64,000 bases of DNA. It comes from Veillonella magna DSM 19857 (GTDB lineage Bacteria; Bacillota; Negativicutes; Veillonellales; Veillonellaceae). Position 1 is the first letter of the stretch, and the number at the start of each line of letters is the position of its first letter. The position numbers and the translations under genes were made by a program. The stretch covers positions 1 through 64,000 of the forward strand of contig NZ_AUAN01000010.1 of the NCBI RefSeq assembly GCF_000428745.1. Reading direction: 5' to 3'. Shown one piece after another: positions 25,954-33,915 of the stretch. The notes under the pieces are model-generated. The model was not told the DNA's origin, ran no database searches, and saw only the letters and a list, made by a program, of their open reading frames with translations.

Positions 25954-26143
25954 TGTTGAATACTCCTTACTTATAAACTATACTTAACAAAAGATAGTAT
26001 ATCGCAGGAGCTTATTTTTTTCAATCCTTATCTTGTAAAATAAAAACCCATTACAAGTAAAGACCATCCTATACAATTAAAAAGCTAACAGACATAGTGA
26101 ATGTGCCCTACCATAAGGAATGTGGAGAAATCAAAATCATCTA

Positions 26144-26515
26144 TTACTCTTCTGTCGTTTTCGGATGACGCGCCGAAAGCTCTACTGCCATTTTGCCTTT
26201 TCCCTTACCGTCGGGACTGCCATGCGTATAGCCGACGACATCGAAATATTCGGCACAAGCGTCGGCAATAGCTTCGTAGTTTTCGTTTTTACTTTTCGTG
26301 CATGTCGACAGGTGCACTACATCTACGCCTTTCTTACGAAGGGTTTCAATTTTTTTAGCCAAATCGCCACCGGAATGCGTCATTCCTACCAACTCCAATT
26401 CTTCATCGCCGTAACGGGCAAAGGAGTCCTTCTTTTCAAATAGCGCCCGCAAGCAACCGCCGCAAGAGCAACGCTGCATTGTATCTTCATTCACCAGAAT
26501 AGCTACTTTTTTCAT
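26144..26515 (-). CDS. CGGC-domain protein
   Basis: A 123-residue protein with the motif RCSCGGCLRALF near residue 15 and a HLSTCTKSK segment near residue 70, typical of the small CGGC domain. Family members are found in anaerobes and are thought to bind metal or a cofactor through the cysteines, but their function is not known. The start at MKKVAIL is chosen because AAGGTGA lies seven bases before it; the open frame begins five codons earlier. It stands alone, divergent from queD. Confidence 0.75.
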   Translation of the reverse strand: MKKVAILVNEDTMQRCSCGGCLRALFEKKDSFARYGDEELELVGMTHSGGDLAKKIETLRKKGVDVVHLSTCTKSKNENYEAIADACAEYFDVVGYTHGSPDGKGKGKMAVELSARHPKTTEE

Positions 26516-26725
26516 GTATATCACCTTCACTGAAAACCATAAAACAAAAATCGTAAAGGTATTGTACCATATCTTCTTCCTCTAAACCTGTTGCTTTGAA
26601 TACACTGTCCTTCATATTTACTATAAAAATTTATCATATCTTGTCCTGCTCTGTGCGCCGTGGTACACTGAACTCCGATATATGACGACATACTAACTAA
26701 TATGTAAATGTATAAAGGAGAGATT

Positions 26726-27061
26726 ATGTTTACAGTAATAAAGAAATTAGAAATCAGCGCTTCTCATCAGCTTTCCTTAAGCTATCGTAGCAAGTGCGAA
26801 AATCTTCACGGTCATAATTGGATTATCCATGTCTATGCGCAAGCGGAAGAGCTGGATGAGAACGGAATGGTCATCGACTTCGGTCATATCAAGGAAGCTA
26901 TTCACGGCCGTCTTGATCACAAACACATCAACAACATTCTAGGCGATATTAATCCTACCGCCGAGAACATGGCCAAGTGGATTGCCGATGAGCTTGGTGA
27001 AAAATGTGTAAAGGTAGTCGTTCAGGAGTCGGAAGGGAATGTAGCTATTTATGAGCGCTAA
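26726..27061 (+). CDS. queD: 6-carboxy-5,6,7,8-tetrahydropterin synthase
   Basis: A 111-residue QueD/PTPS-family enzyme that converts dihydroneopterin triphosphate to 6-carboxytetrahydropterin in queuosine synthesis. Zinc-binding histidines are in SASHQLS and CENLHGHNW, and DHKHINN and QESEGN near the end are also family-typical. The ATG at 26726 follows AAAGGAGA. It overlaps queE by 11 bp. queC and queF are not in the window. Confidence 0.95.
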   Translation: MFTVIKKLEISASHQLSLSYRSKCENLHGHNWIIHVYAQAEELDENGMVIDFGHIKEAIHGRLDHKHINNILGDINPTAENMAKWIADELGEKCVKVVVQESEGNVAIYER

Positions 27062-27758
27062 TACTCACTCTGTTTTTTCTCAAACTGCAGTGCCTACACC
27101 ATCGGCGATGACGCTAAACGTCGTCGAGCTATTCTCCTCTATCGAAGGCGAAGGATCGCGGCAAGGCTTTCCTTGTTCCTTTCTGCGATTGTACGATTGT
27201 AACATTCGTTGCTCCTACTGTGATACCACCTACAGCTATGATGGTGCGCCTTATGAAAGTATGACCTTGGAAGAAGTCGCTCATGCACTTCGCCAAATGG
27301 GGCATCGCTATATTACTATCACCGGTGGCGAGCCTCTACTGCAAGCACCGGCGGTAGTCGCTTTGATTAAAATGCTTTCCGCCGAAGGTTCTTACGAGTT
27401 TAATATTGAAACCAACGGCACATTATTACCGCCGCTGATTACGGACAATGTATTTTATACCTACGACTACAAGTGCCCGTCCTCTCTCGTGGAAGACATG
27501 ATGAACCTAGACGTGTTTCAGCATATGACCTCTCGCGATGTGTTGAAATTTGTAGTCGGTTCCATTGATGACTTATATACGATGAAAGACATCATTGCCA
27601 CCTATCACCCGATAGCATCGGTATTTGTGTCGCCGGTGTTCGGCGCCATCGAACCTAAAACAATCGTTGAATTTTTACTGGAACACAAGCTGGATGACGT
27701 GAGGGTACAGTTGCAAATTCACAAATTTATTTGGGATCCTTCAGCCACAGGTGTTTAA
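27051..27758 (+). CDS. queE: 7-carboxy-7-deazaguanine synthase (radical SAM)
   Basis: A 235-residue radical SAM enzyme that rearranges the product of QueD to 7-carboxy-7-deazaguanine. The cluster motif CNIRCSYC (CX3CX2C) is near residue 46, after the FCSIEGEG-like LFSSIEGEGSRQGFPC segment, and the SAM-binding ITGGEPLLQ is near residue 94. The start overlaps queD, showing translational coupling. A strong terminator follows at once, so queD-queE is a two-gene unit. Confidence 0.95.
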   Translation: MSANTHSVFSQTAVPTPSAMTLNVVELFSSIEGEGSRQGFPCSFLRLYDCNIRCSYCDTTYSYDGAPYESMTLEEVAHALRQMGHRYITITGGEPLLQAPAVVALIKMLSAEGSYEFNIETNGTLLPPLITDNVFYTYDYKCPSSLVEDMMNLDVFQHMTSRDVLKFVVGSIDDLYTMKDIIATYHPIASVFVSPVFGAIEPKTIVEFLLEHKLDDVRVQLQIHKFIWDPSATGV

Positions 27759-27766
27759 CTATAAAG

Positions 27767-27834
27767 AAAAGAGGATACTCTCCTAGGAAGCCAGGTCTTG
27801 CGAATGGCATTCTACGGAGAGTATCCTCTTTTTC
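27767..27834 (+). terminator. Terminator of queD-queE with a conserved loop
   Basis: A 15-bp stem (AAGAGGATACTCTCC/GGAGAGTATCCTCTT) is followed by a T run. The loop holds a 27-nt segment starting GAAGCCAGGTCT and ending GAATGGCATTCT that recurs, 25 of 27 identical and in the same RNA sense, in the terminator of the convergent gene at 28191. Confidence 0.92.
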
Positions 27835-27960
27835 TTATTACTATACACGTTAATGGTTAAGGCTTCCCAACTCATTCCACCAATCAAGCCTATTGTTTTC
27901 ATATGCAATCACCTCCTGTTATCAATATACCATTCTTATACGCCTCCTCACAATATATAG

Positions 27961-28140
27961 TCATTCCTCCCTACTCTAAAAAAACGGTATAGTAGCTACG
28001 AAGAATTTTCCTTTCTCCATCCCGTAATAATTGTCCCTCGAATACATTCAGTATAGAGAATAATAAAAGGCTATCTATTCTGCGTAGAATGTCATTCCTC
28101 ACTCATCGCAAGAAAAAGCGGTATAGTAGCTACAAAGAAT
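27961..28140. repeat. Direct duplication of a terminator arm
   Basis: Two related copies of about 46-49 bp, 27961-28006 and 28092-28140, both begin TCATTCCT and contain CGGTATAGTAGCTAC followed by AAGAAT. The second copy forms the left arm of the terminator at 28114; the first has no partner and looks like a broken copy. The rest of this 430-bp intergenic region shows no gene. Confidence 0.75.
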
Positions 28141-28184
28141 GCCATTCGGCAGACCTGGCTTCTAGTAGCTACTATACCGCTTTT
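28114..28184 (-). terminator. Terminator of the DUF1847 gene with a conserved loop
   Basis: A 19-bp stem (AAAAGCGGTATAGTAGCTA with its complement). The loop, read on the minus strand, runs from GAAGCCAGGTCT to GAATGGCATTCT, nearly identical to the loop of the queE terminator, while the stems are unrelated. T residues follow on the minus strand. Confidence 0.9.
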
Positions 28185-28190
28185 CTATTG

Positions 28191-28781
28191 TTACACTTCC
28201 TCTTCGTATATCCCCAATTTTTTCAACCAATACCGCGAGTAGATTGCTCCCAAGGGATTATGTGCCAACACGCGATCCTTAGCAACCAAAACAGTCACCG
28301 GTACGGAGCTGGCATGGTTGAATATTGCATCATGTCCTACGCAAAGTCCCATGGATACATTAAATTCAACGCCGGCTTCTTCCAAAAGCTTGGCCTGCAT
28401 CGCCGGGTTACACATGGACTCCCGTGCGCCTTCCTTAATCTGTTGCAGTCCCAGCTTTGCCTTATCTACTCCGCACACTTTACAGATAACGGATTCTACT
28501 TCAAAAAATTTACGAAAATAGGCTTCAACCAAACGTGCTTCCCGATGAACACCGACACAAAAGGCTAACCCGATTTTCTTATAGCCCATGTACTGGCAGA
28601 ACTGTCTTGTTTCTTCAATGCGCGTCAGCTCGTTGTAAAAGTTTCCTTCCGTACACGCGGCACATTCCATAATCTGCTGCGTCTCACCCTCATAGGCTGA
28701 TGCAATAGTCGTAAATTCTTTGTCCGTACAATTTTGTCCCAGCTTTGCACAATTTTTTGTCATACACTGTGCACATTTCAT
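28191..28781 (-). CDS. DUF1847 cysteine-rich metal-binding protein
   Basis: A 196-residue protein of the DUF1847 family. Cysteines occur in MKCAQCMTKNC and ENCTDKE-like sequence at the N-terminus, MECAACTEGNFY near residue 40, and ICKVCGVDK and SMCNPAMQA in the middle. The C-terminal part contains GLCVGHDAIFNHASSVPVTVLVAKDRVLAHNPLGAIY. Members are common in anaerobes and are presumed to bind metal; no activity is established. The start at MKCAQC has a GGGGG-rich ribosome site. It follows ktrA by 48 bp in the same direction. Confidence 0.85.
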   Translation of the reverse strand: MKCAQCMTKNCAKLGQNCTDKEFTTIASAYEGETQQIMECAACTEGNFYNELTRIEETRQFCQYMGYKKIGLAFCVGVHREARLVEAYFRKFFEVESVICKVCGVDKAKLGLQQIKEGARESMCNPAMQAKLLEEAGVEFNVSMGLCVGHDAIFNHASSVPVTVLVAKDRVLAHNPLGAIYSRYWLKKLGIYEEEV

Positions 28782-28829
28782 ACGATGGCCCCCTTTGCCC
28801 ATATCCTAATCCTAAATTGTATCCCTTAA

Positions 28830-29486
28830 TTACTTGCCTTCCTCCAAACGAGTAATATCCGGATCACGTCCTATAATCATCAGCGTATCCGTTCCTCGCA
28901 GCGGGTCATTCGGATCCGGCGGCGCCAATACATCATTATCCCGTTTGATGGCCACTACATTGACATTATATTTAGCACGAATATTGGCTTCAATCAATGT
29001 CTTGCCCTGCAAGAACGCCGGTGTTTCCATTTCTACCAACCCGATATCCTTGGAAAGCTGCAAATAGTCGATGACATGTTCGCGCACCAACATCTGTGCC
29101 ACGCGCAATGCCATATCCGATTCCGGATAGATTACCAAATCAACGCCGATTTTTTCTAACAATCGTCCCTGTAACGTGCTCTGTGCCTTTGCCACAATAT
29201 ACTTGGCTCCGATTTCCTTTACCAGCATGGCAGTCATCAAGTTGCCCTGCACATTGTCACCAATACCAATGACCACATCATCAAACTGGTTGAGACTTAA
29301 TGCGCGCAGTGCATCTTCGTCACTGGTATCGGCCACAACAGCATGCGTCACATACGGGCTGATACGCTGTACGGTTTCTTCATTAATATCTACGCCTAAT
29401 ACTTCATGACCTTGCGCGGATAATGTCTTGGCTACGGTTGCTCCGAATCGTCCCAAACCGATGACGGCCACCGCTTGTTTATTCAT
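28830..29486 (-). CDS. ktrA: Potassium uptake regulatory subunit (KtrA/TrkA type)
   Basis: A 218-residue cytosolic ring-forming subunit that gates the KtrB channel. The RCK_N nucleotide-binding motif VIGLGRFGATVAKTL is at residues 8-22, and the RCK_C domain spans about residues 135-218. Members bind ATP or ADP, and the C-domain often binds cyclic di-AMP. AGGTGAGG precedes the ATG. It lies 89 bp after ktrB in the same direction. Confidence 0.92.
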   Translation of the reverse strand: MNKQAVAVIGLGRFGATVAKTLSAQGHEVLGVDINEETVQRISPYVTHAVVADTSDEDALRALSLNQFDDVVIGIGDNVQGNLMTAMLVKEIGAKYIVAKAQSTLQGRLLEKIGVDLVIYPESDMALRVAQMLVREHVIDYLQLSKDIGLVEMETPAFLQGKTLIEANIRAKYNVNVVAIKRDNDVLAPPDPNDPLRGTDTLMIIGRDPDITRLEEGK

Positions 29487-29575
29487 AGCCTCACCTTCTT
29501 CTATTTCGTCCTTCTATTTCATTTTTTATTTTATTTCATTCGTCTTTTTATTTCCGTTTGTATTTTTCTCTTCTT

Positions 29576-30940
29576 TTACAACAGCACATTGCCTTCCGGA
29601 TACGAAATGGGGCGTGGCGGCTGATGACGCAAGGCCACCGAACCGATGAGCGCCAACACACCGATACGCCCGCTGAACATAACAACAATCAAGGTCCATT
29701 TGCTAATATCGGAAAGCTCCATGGTAATCCCTCGCGAAAGACCTACTGTGGCAAAGGCCGATGTCACTTCAAAGGTAATGTCTAAAAAACGATAGCTTTC
29801 AACCCATGCCAATATACCGGTTGCCACAATAATAAGCAGCGTCGAGAAAAACATAATGCCAAAAGCTTTCACAATATGCTGCTGTGATAAACGCCGTTTA
29901 AACAATTCCACATCGTGACGCGGTGAAAAAATCGACATGGCTGCTACCCAAACTACAACCATGGTTGTTATTTTTACACCGCCACCGGTCGAGTTAGGTC
30001 CGGCGCCGATAAACATTAAAAGCATTGTTAAAAAGGCCGTGTTTGCATGCACCGCGCCATAATCAATCGTAGCCAGGCCGGCCGTACGCGGCGTAACTGC
30101 CTGAAAGAAAGCTGCCTGCAGTTTATCGGTTATGCTCAGCGGTCCCAAGGTAAGCGGGTTGTTCCATTCCATTCCCAACACGCCGACGGTTCCCAACACC
30201 AATAGTGCCAAGGTACCTACCAACATCACCTTGGTGTGAAGCGCAAAGAAGACAAAACCTCGCTTGCGATTGGCCCACATATCAAAAATCGCCATATAGC
30301 CAAAGCCGCCTACAATAATAAGGATACAGGTATTTATTGTAAACACCCAGTCCGTCACCATGGCATAGGGCAAGGCATTATCAAAAAAGACAAAGCCGGC
30401 ATTACAAAATGACGAAACGGCTTGCATAAAGCCTACATAATACGCCTCGCTGCCGATATACGGATAAAGTTGCCACACATACACGACGCCTCCCAGTGCT
30501 TCGACGCCAAATGTCAAATAGGCTACGCGCTTAGCAATGCGCAAAATCCCACGCAGTCCGTCTTGTCCTAAATCCTCTTGCAGTAGTAATCGACTTTGCA
30601 ATCCAATGCGCTGTCCAAAGAGGAATGCCACCAGCGTCGTAAATGTCATAATCCCCAAGCCACCCAGTTGAATGAGGATGGTCATGATAACACGTCCCGT
30701 CAACGACCAATGGGTATACGTATCTACACTGGCCAATCCCGTTACGGATACACAGGACACCGCCGTGAAGGCTGCATCGACAAAGCGCGTCGTTTCACCG
30801 GGACGAGCCGACACAGGCAACAGTAACAGCAAGGTACCTACTAACATAGTAATTAAAAAGCTGGCTGCCAACATGCGATACGGGTTGATACTCCGCATCC
30901 GATCTTGATGCCATTTCGTATGTATACTCGGTTGATACAT
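29576..30940 (-). CDS. ktrB: Potassium uptake membrane subunit (KtrB/TrkH type)
   Basis: A 454-residue ion transporter with four repeated membrane-pore-membrane units. Selectivity-filter-like segments include TAVSCVSVTGLASVDT near residue 60, AVSSFCNAGFVFFD near residue 185, and FEVTSAFATVGLSRGIT near residue 400. Together with KtrA it takes up potassium, usually with sodium. The ATG at 30940 is chosen because GGAAGGA lies at the right distance, whereas the ATG two codons upstream abuts it. The leader between the PepSY gene and ktrB contains a strong hairpin. Confidence 0.92.
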   Translation of the reverse strand: MYQPSIHTKWHQDRMRSINPYRMLAASFLITMLVGTLLLLLPVSARPGETTRFVDAAFTAVSCVSVTGLASVDTYTHWSLTGRVIMTILIQLGGLGIMTFTTLVAFLFGQRIGLQSRLLLQEDLGQDGLRGILRIAKRVAYLTFGVEALGGVVYVWQLYPYIGSEAYYVGFMQAVSSFCNAGFVFFDNALPYAMVTDWVFTINTCILIIVGGFGYMAIFDMWANRKRGFVFFALHTKVMLVGTLALLVLGTVGVLGMEWNNPLTLGPLSITDKLQAAFFQAVTPRTAGLATIDYGAVHANTAFLTMLLMFIGAGPNSTGGGVKITTMVVVWVAAMSIFSPRHDVELFKRRLSQQHIVKAFGIMFFSTLLIIVATGILAWVESYRFLDITFEVTSAFATVGLSRGITMELSDISKWTLIVVMFSGRIGVLALIGSVALRHQPPRPISYPEGNVLL

Positions 30941-30977
30941 AATCATTCCTTCCCGTCGTCTTCATATGTTCTTGTAA

Positions 30978-31041
30978 GTAATAGCAAAAATGCACATCTC
31001 CCCACTGTCGTCGGGAAACGTGCATCCTCCTATGCTATTAC
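30978..31041 (-). terminator. Structured hairpin between the PepSY gene and ktrB
   Basis: The outer stem GTAATAGCA/TGCTATTAC encloses ATGCAC/GTGCAT and an inner CCCxxx/GGG. On the minus strand the ATGCAC stem is followed by TTTTTG, so it probably ends the PepSY transcript. The loop TTTCCCG could also pair with the CGGGAA of the ktrB ribosome-binding region 50 bases on, so a regulatory role for ktrB is possible. Confidence 0.7.
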
Positions 31042-31077
31042 GCGCGCATCATTACGAAATCATGCGCTGCCACTACA

Positions 31078-31731
31078 TTATAAGTGGAAGGTCCAACCCG
31101 TATCGTCATCCTCTTCTTCTTGAACGATTTTTTCCGGTACCGACTTAGTGATTACCGTACCATCCAATGCGTTAAGGATTACGTCCACTTTTTCATCGTT
31201 ATTGATAACCTTCACTTCGTAAGTAACCTTACCGTCTTCTGCTTTAAGTTCCCAGCTTTTGGAAATAGCGCTGTCGCCGACAGCTGCTCTGGCAATCGCT
31301 TCCGCCTTATGCGGATCAATTACATCGAGAGGGTTAAAAATTTTAGACGGAATATTTTTTTCACGACCGTCCTCTTCTTCCTTAAGAATTTTGCCGGTGA
31401 TTACATCTACCTTAATCGTATAGGTGTGCTTTGTCGTATAGCCTTCTACTTCATAGGCAAAGCGACCGTAGTCCGTATCAAGTTCGATGGAGTGAATCGC
31501 AGAGTTCGCGTATTTCCCAAGGAAAATCGCTGCTACTTCATTCATTGTAAGTACCATGGACTTGCGCGGCGCTTCTACTGTTGCCGCGGTTGTATCTCCT
31601 GCCGGTGCGGATGTCGTTGCCGCCGGAGTCGTAGGAGCTGTTGCCGTCGGATCGGCGGCCTGCACACCGGTTGCCCCAAAACCTACGGCGAACATACCGG
31701 CCATCACCATAGATAGCATCTTTTTATTCAT
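31078..31731 (-). CDS. Exported PepSY-domain protein
   Basis: A 217-residue secreted protein. It has a signal peptide (MNKKMLSMVMAGMFAVGFG, cleavage after VQA), an Ala/Thr/Pro linker, then two PepSY-like units: one at about residues 63-130 (AAIFLGKYANSAIHSIELDTDYGRF, TIKVDVITGKILKEEEDG) and one at about 135-205 (AEAIARAAVGDSAISKSWEL, KVDVILNALDGTVI). PepSY domains are often linked to inhibition of proteases or to cell-surface control. The start follows AGGAGG. The last residues are very acidic. Confidence 0.82.
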   Translation of the reverse strand: MNKKMLSMVMAGMFAVGFGATGVQAADPTATAPTTPAATTSAPAGDTTAATVEAPRKSMVLTMNEVAAIFLGKYANSAIHSIELDTDYGRFAYEVEGYTTKHTYTIKVDVITGKILKEEEDGREKNIPSKIFNPLDVIDPHKAEAIARAAVGDSAISKSWELKAEDGKVTYEVKVINNDEKVDVILNALDGTVITKSVPEKIVQEEEDDDTGWTFHL

Positions 31732-31912
31732 AGAGCGTACCTCCTGATTTCCTGTTGTCATCTTTCACAGTTATTGCCTATAGTATATCATGATTTATCA
31801 ATTACGGACAATACGCTAAACATCTCTCCTTTTACCGCTCTATCCTGCGTTTCCTACGCTGTCACTATGCGTGACAACATATAGGAAAACCGCAAGCTTT
31901 AATCTGTCCCCA

Positions 31913-33028
31913 TTAAAGCTTTCGTTCCAAACGGCGGCCAACATCTTCCATAAACAGTTTATACAAGGTACCCGCCAGCGGTACACTAAATAAAATCCCC
32001 GGTACACCGTACAAGGTGCCGCCGATAGTAATGGCTGCAAATACCCAAATACCCGGCAGTCCTACCGATCCGCCTACAATGCGCGGATAGATAACATTGC
32101 CTTCGATTTGCTGCATAACCACGAGGATTACCACGAATAGCGCTGCCTGCATAGGGCTCACCGCCAACAGCATAATAATGCCGATCGCTCCCCCCAGATA
32201 TGCACCCAGTAATGGAATGAGTGCCGTCAGCCCCACCACGCAGCCAATGGTCAACGCATAGGACAGACCGAACAGCCATAAACCGATGCCTACCATAATT
32301 CCTAAAATCAAAGCATCTAAAAACTGTCCGATAAAAAAGCTGCTGAAGGTTTGACTCGTCACCTGCCACACATAGCCGATGCGATCCGTCGTTTTTTCGC
32401 TGCAATAGGCTTTACCGATACGCTTAGCCTGTGAGCGCAATCGTTCTTGATCAAGCAAAATATAAATGGCGAAGATTAACCCCACCACAAAATTAAATAC
32501 CATTTCTACGGCAGAGCTCATCGTATGCATGACATACTTACCGCCTTCCGCTCCCAAATCGCTGATGTAGGTAACCACACTGTTCGGCGAAATGGAATGA
32601 ATAATATCCGGTCGCAATACATCGGGATTCTCTGCGATAATCGTATTAATCCACTGTTCCATAGCATGATAGATCTGCGGTGTCGCTTTCACTACAATGC
32701 CCAGCGAAGTGATGAGCTGTGGTACCGCCATTCGTGCCACAAAGAAAATGGCTAATAAAATAGCAACTATGGCAAGCACAATACATACCGGTCGCCGCGA
32801 TGCCGCTTTCCAACCATCTACTGCGGTGGGAAAATAAATCCGTTCAAAGCGCTTGACGATAATCTGCAAAATAAATGCCATCAATACGCCCCACACCAAA
32901 GGAATCAGCGCATCAAACACCGCACTGCCAAAGGTAATAACCGTTGAAAAACGCAGGGCCGCTAAAAATACGGCCCCTGCAATCAACATCAAATAGACTA
33001 TATGTTTATACTGCCTCCAAAATCCCAT
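31913..33028 (-). CDS. AI-2E family transporter-like membrane protein
   Basis: A 371-residue protein with about seven to eight membrane segments in the pattern of the AI-2E/TqsA (PerM) family. Family-like parts are VWGVLMAFILQIIVKRFERI near the N-terminus, IYILLDQERLR in the middle, and GLTALIPLLGAYLGGAIGIIMLL with VGLPGIWVFAAITIGGTLYGVPGILFSVPLAG at the end. Members transport varied solutes, among them sodium or signals; the substrate here is unknown. The ATG at 33028 follows GGAGGT. It is only 17 bp after hemQ, so it may be co-transcribed with the haem operon. Confidence 0.85.
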   Translation of the reverse strand: MGFWRQYKHIVYLMLIAGAVFLAALRFSTVITFGSAVFDALIPLVWGVLMAFILQIIVKRFERIYFPTAVDGWKAASRRPVCIVLAIVAILLAIFFVARMAVPQLITSLGIVVKATPQIYHAMEQWINTIIAENPDVLRPDIIHSISPNSVVTYISDLGAEGGKYVMHTMSSAVEMVFNFVVGLIFAIYILLDQERLRSQAKRIGKAYCSEKTTDRIGYVWQVTSQTFSSFFIGQFLDALILGIMVGIGLWLFGLSYALTIGCVVGLTALIPLLGAYLGGAIGIIMLLAVSPMQAALFVVILVVMQQIEGNVIYPRIVGGSVGLPGIWVFAAITIGGTLYGVPGILFSVPLAGTLYKLFMEDVGRRLERKL

Positions 33029-33045
33029 ACCCACCTCCGGCAGGA

Positions 33046-33912
33046 CTACGCAAAGAGCACCGTCAAGGACTGATCATCCAATAACGTACCTACCGTGAAG
33101 GAGCCGAAGAGACCAAAGCGGGCACTTACTTCGTCAAAGCGCATTTCATACACAATCTTCTTGAACTGCACCACATCATCGGACATGAGGGTAATGCCCC
33201 ATTCCCAATCATCTAAACCGCATGCGCCGGTCGTAAATTCCTTGATTACGTCTTCATATTTTCGTCCGATTTGTCCATGGGACCGCATCATACGACCTCG
33301 TTCGGCGCGATCAGTCATGAACCAGTTATCACCTTGTTCACGTTTTTTACTCATAGGATAAAAGCACATGTAACGAAGGCGCGGAATTTTCGGATACAGT
33401 CGTTCCTGCACGCGCGGATGATTGATATCGAACTGCATATAATTGCTTACTTCAATAACCGACACAAACGAAGACGTTGCTTCCAGTACAGCGGCTATCT
33501 TCAGTTTATGAAGACGTGTCTTCACAGCGTTAACCTCTTCCAAGGTAGGCTGTAAGATCCAAAGGAGCAAATCCCCCTTTTCTCCACTGGCATTATATAA
33601 CGCGTAACTGGATTTATGAGCTTCGTGTTCTTTCTCAAGATCCGCAATGAATCGTTTAAACTCCAACAATGCCGCCTTGCGTTCCGTTGCTGTCCAAGAC
33701 TGCCACATTTGGAAATTAATACGATAGGTCGCATGCAAACTAAACCAACCTTCATAGGTCAATACGGCCTTGGGCTGTTCCTCGTTGGCTGCTCCGGGCA
33801 TTCCCGGATGACCGGGATGGCCACCATGACCATGCACGGCGCTGTGCCCACCGTGCATAAGCGGACGACCACCATGACCTTTTTCTTGCACATTATTTCT
33901 ATCTTCGCTCAT
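33046..33912 (-). CDS. hemQ: Coproheme decarboxylase HemQ with a His-rich N-terminus
   Basis: The last enzyme of the coproporphyrin-dependent pathway; it decarboxylates coproheme III to haem b. Residues from about 50 to 288 match the chlorite-dismutase-like HemQ fold: LTYEGWFSLHATYRINF, YPMSKKREQGDNWFM, RSHGQIGRKYEDVIKEF with the proximal His region, and GLDDWEWGITLMSDD. The first 40 residues are unusual: Gly- and His-rich (GHGGHPGHPG), with seven histidines between residues 13 and 35, suggesting metal or haem binding. GGAGG before the ATG lies inside the 3' end of the preceding cgoX gene. Confidence 0.92.
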   Translation of the reverse strand: MSEDRNNVQEKGHGGRPLMHGGHSAVHGHGGHPGHPGMPGAANEEQPKAVLTYEGWFSLHATYRINFQMWQSWTATERKAALLEFKRFIADLEKEHEAHKSSYALYNASGEKGDLLLWILQPTLEEVNAVKTRLHKLKIAAVLEATSSFVSVIEVSNYMQFDINHPRVQERLYPKIPRLRYMCFYPMSKKREQGDNWFMTDRAERGRMMRSHGQIGRKYEDVIKEFTTGACGLDDWEWGITLMSDDVVQFKKIVYEMRFDEVSARFGLFGSFTVGTLLDDQSLTVLFA

Positions 33913-33915
33913 TGG

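Noticed and set aside
25954-26143. Purine riboswitch upstream of the xanthine-type permease.
   Set aside because: The conserved three-way-junction sequence could not be found on the minus strand.
26531-26725. PreQ1 riboswitch upstream of queD-queE.
   Set aside because: Neither the short type I pseudoknot pattern nor the type II pattern was recognised.
30941-31041. Cyclic di-AMP (ydaO-type) riboswitch in front of ktrB.
   Set aside because: The region is too short and lacks the conserved core; a terminator explains the hairpin.
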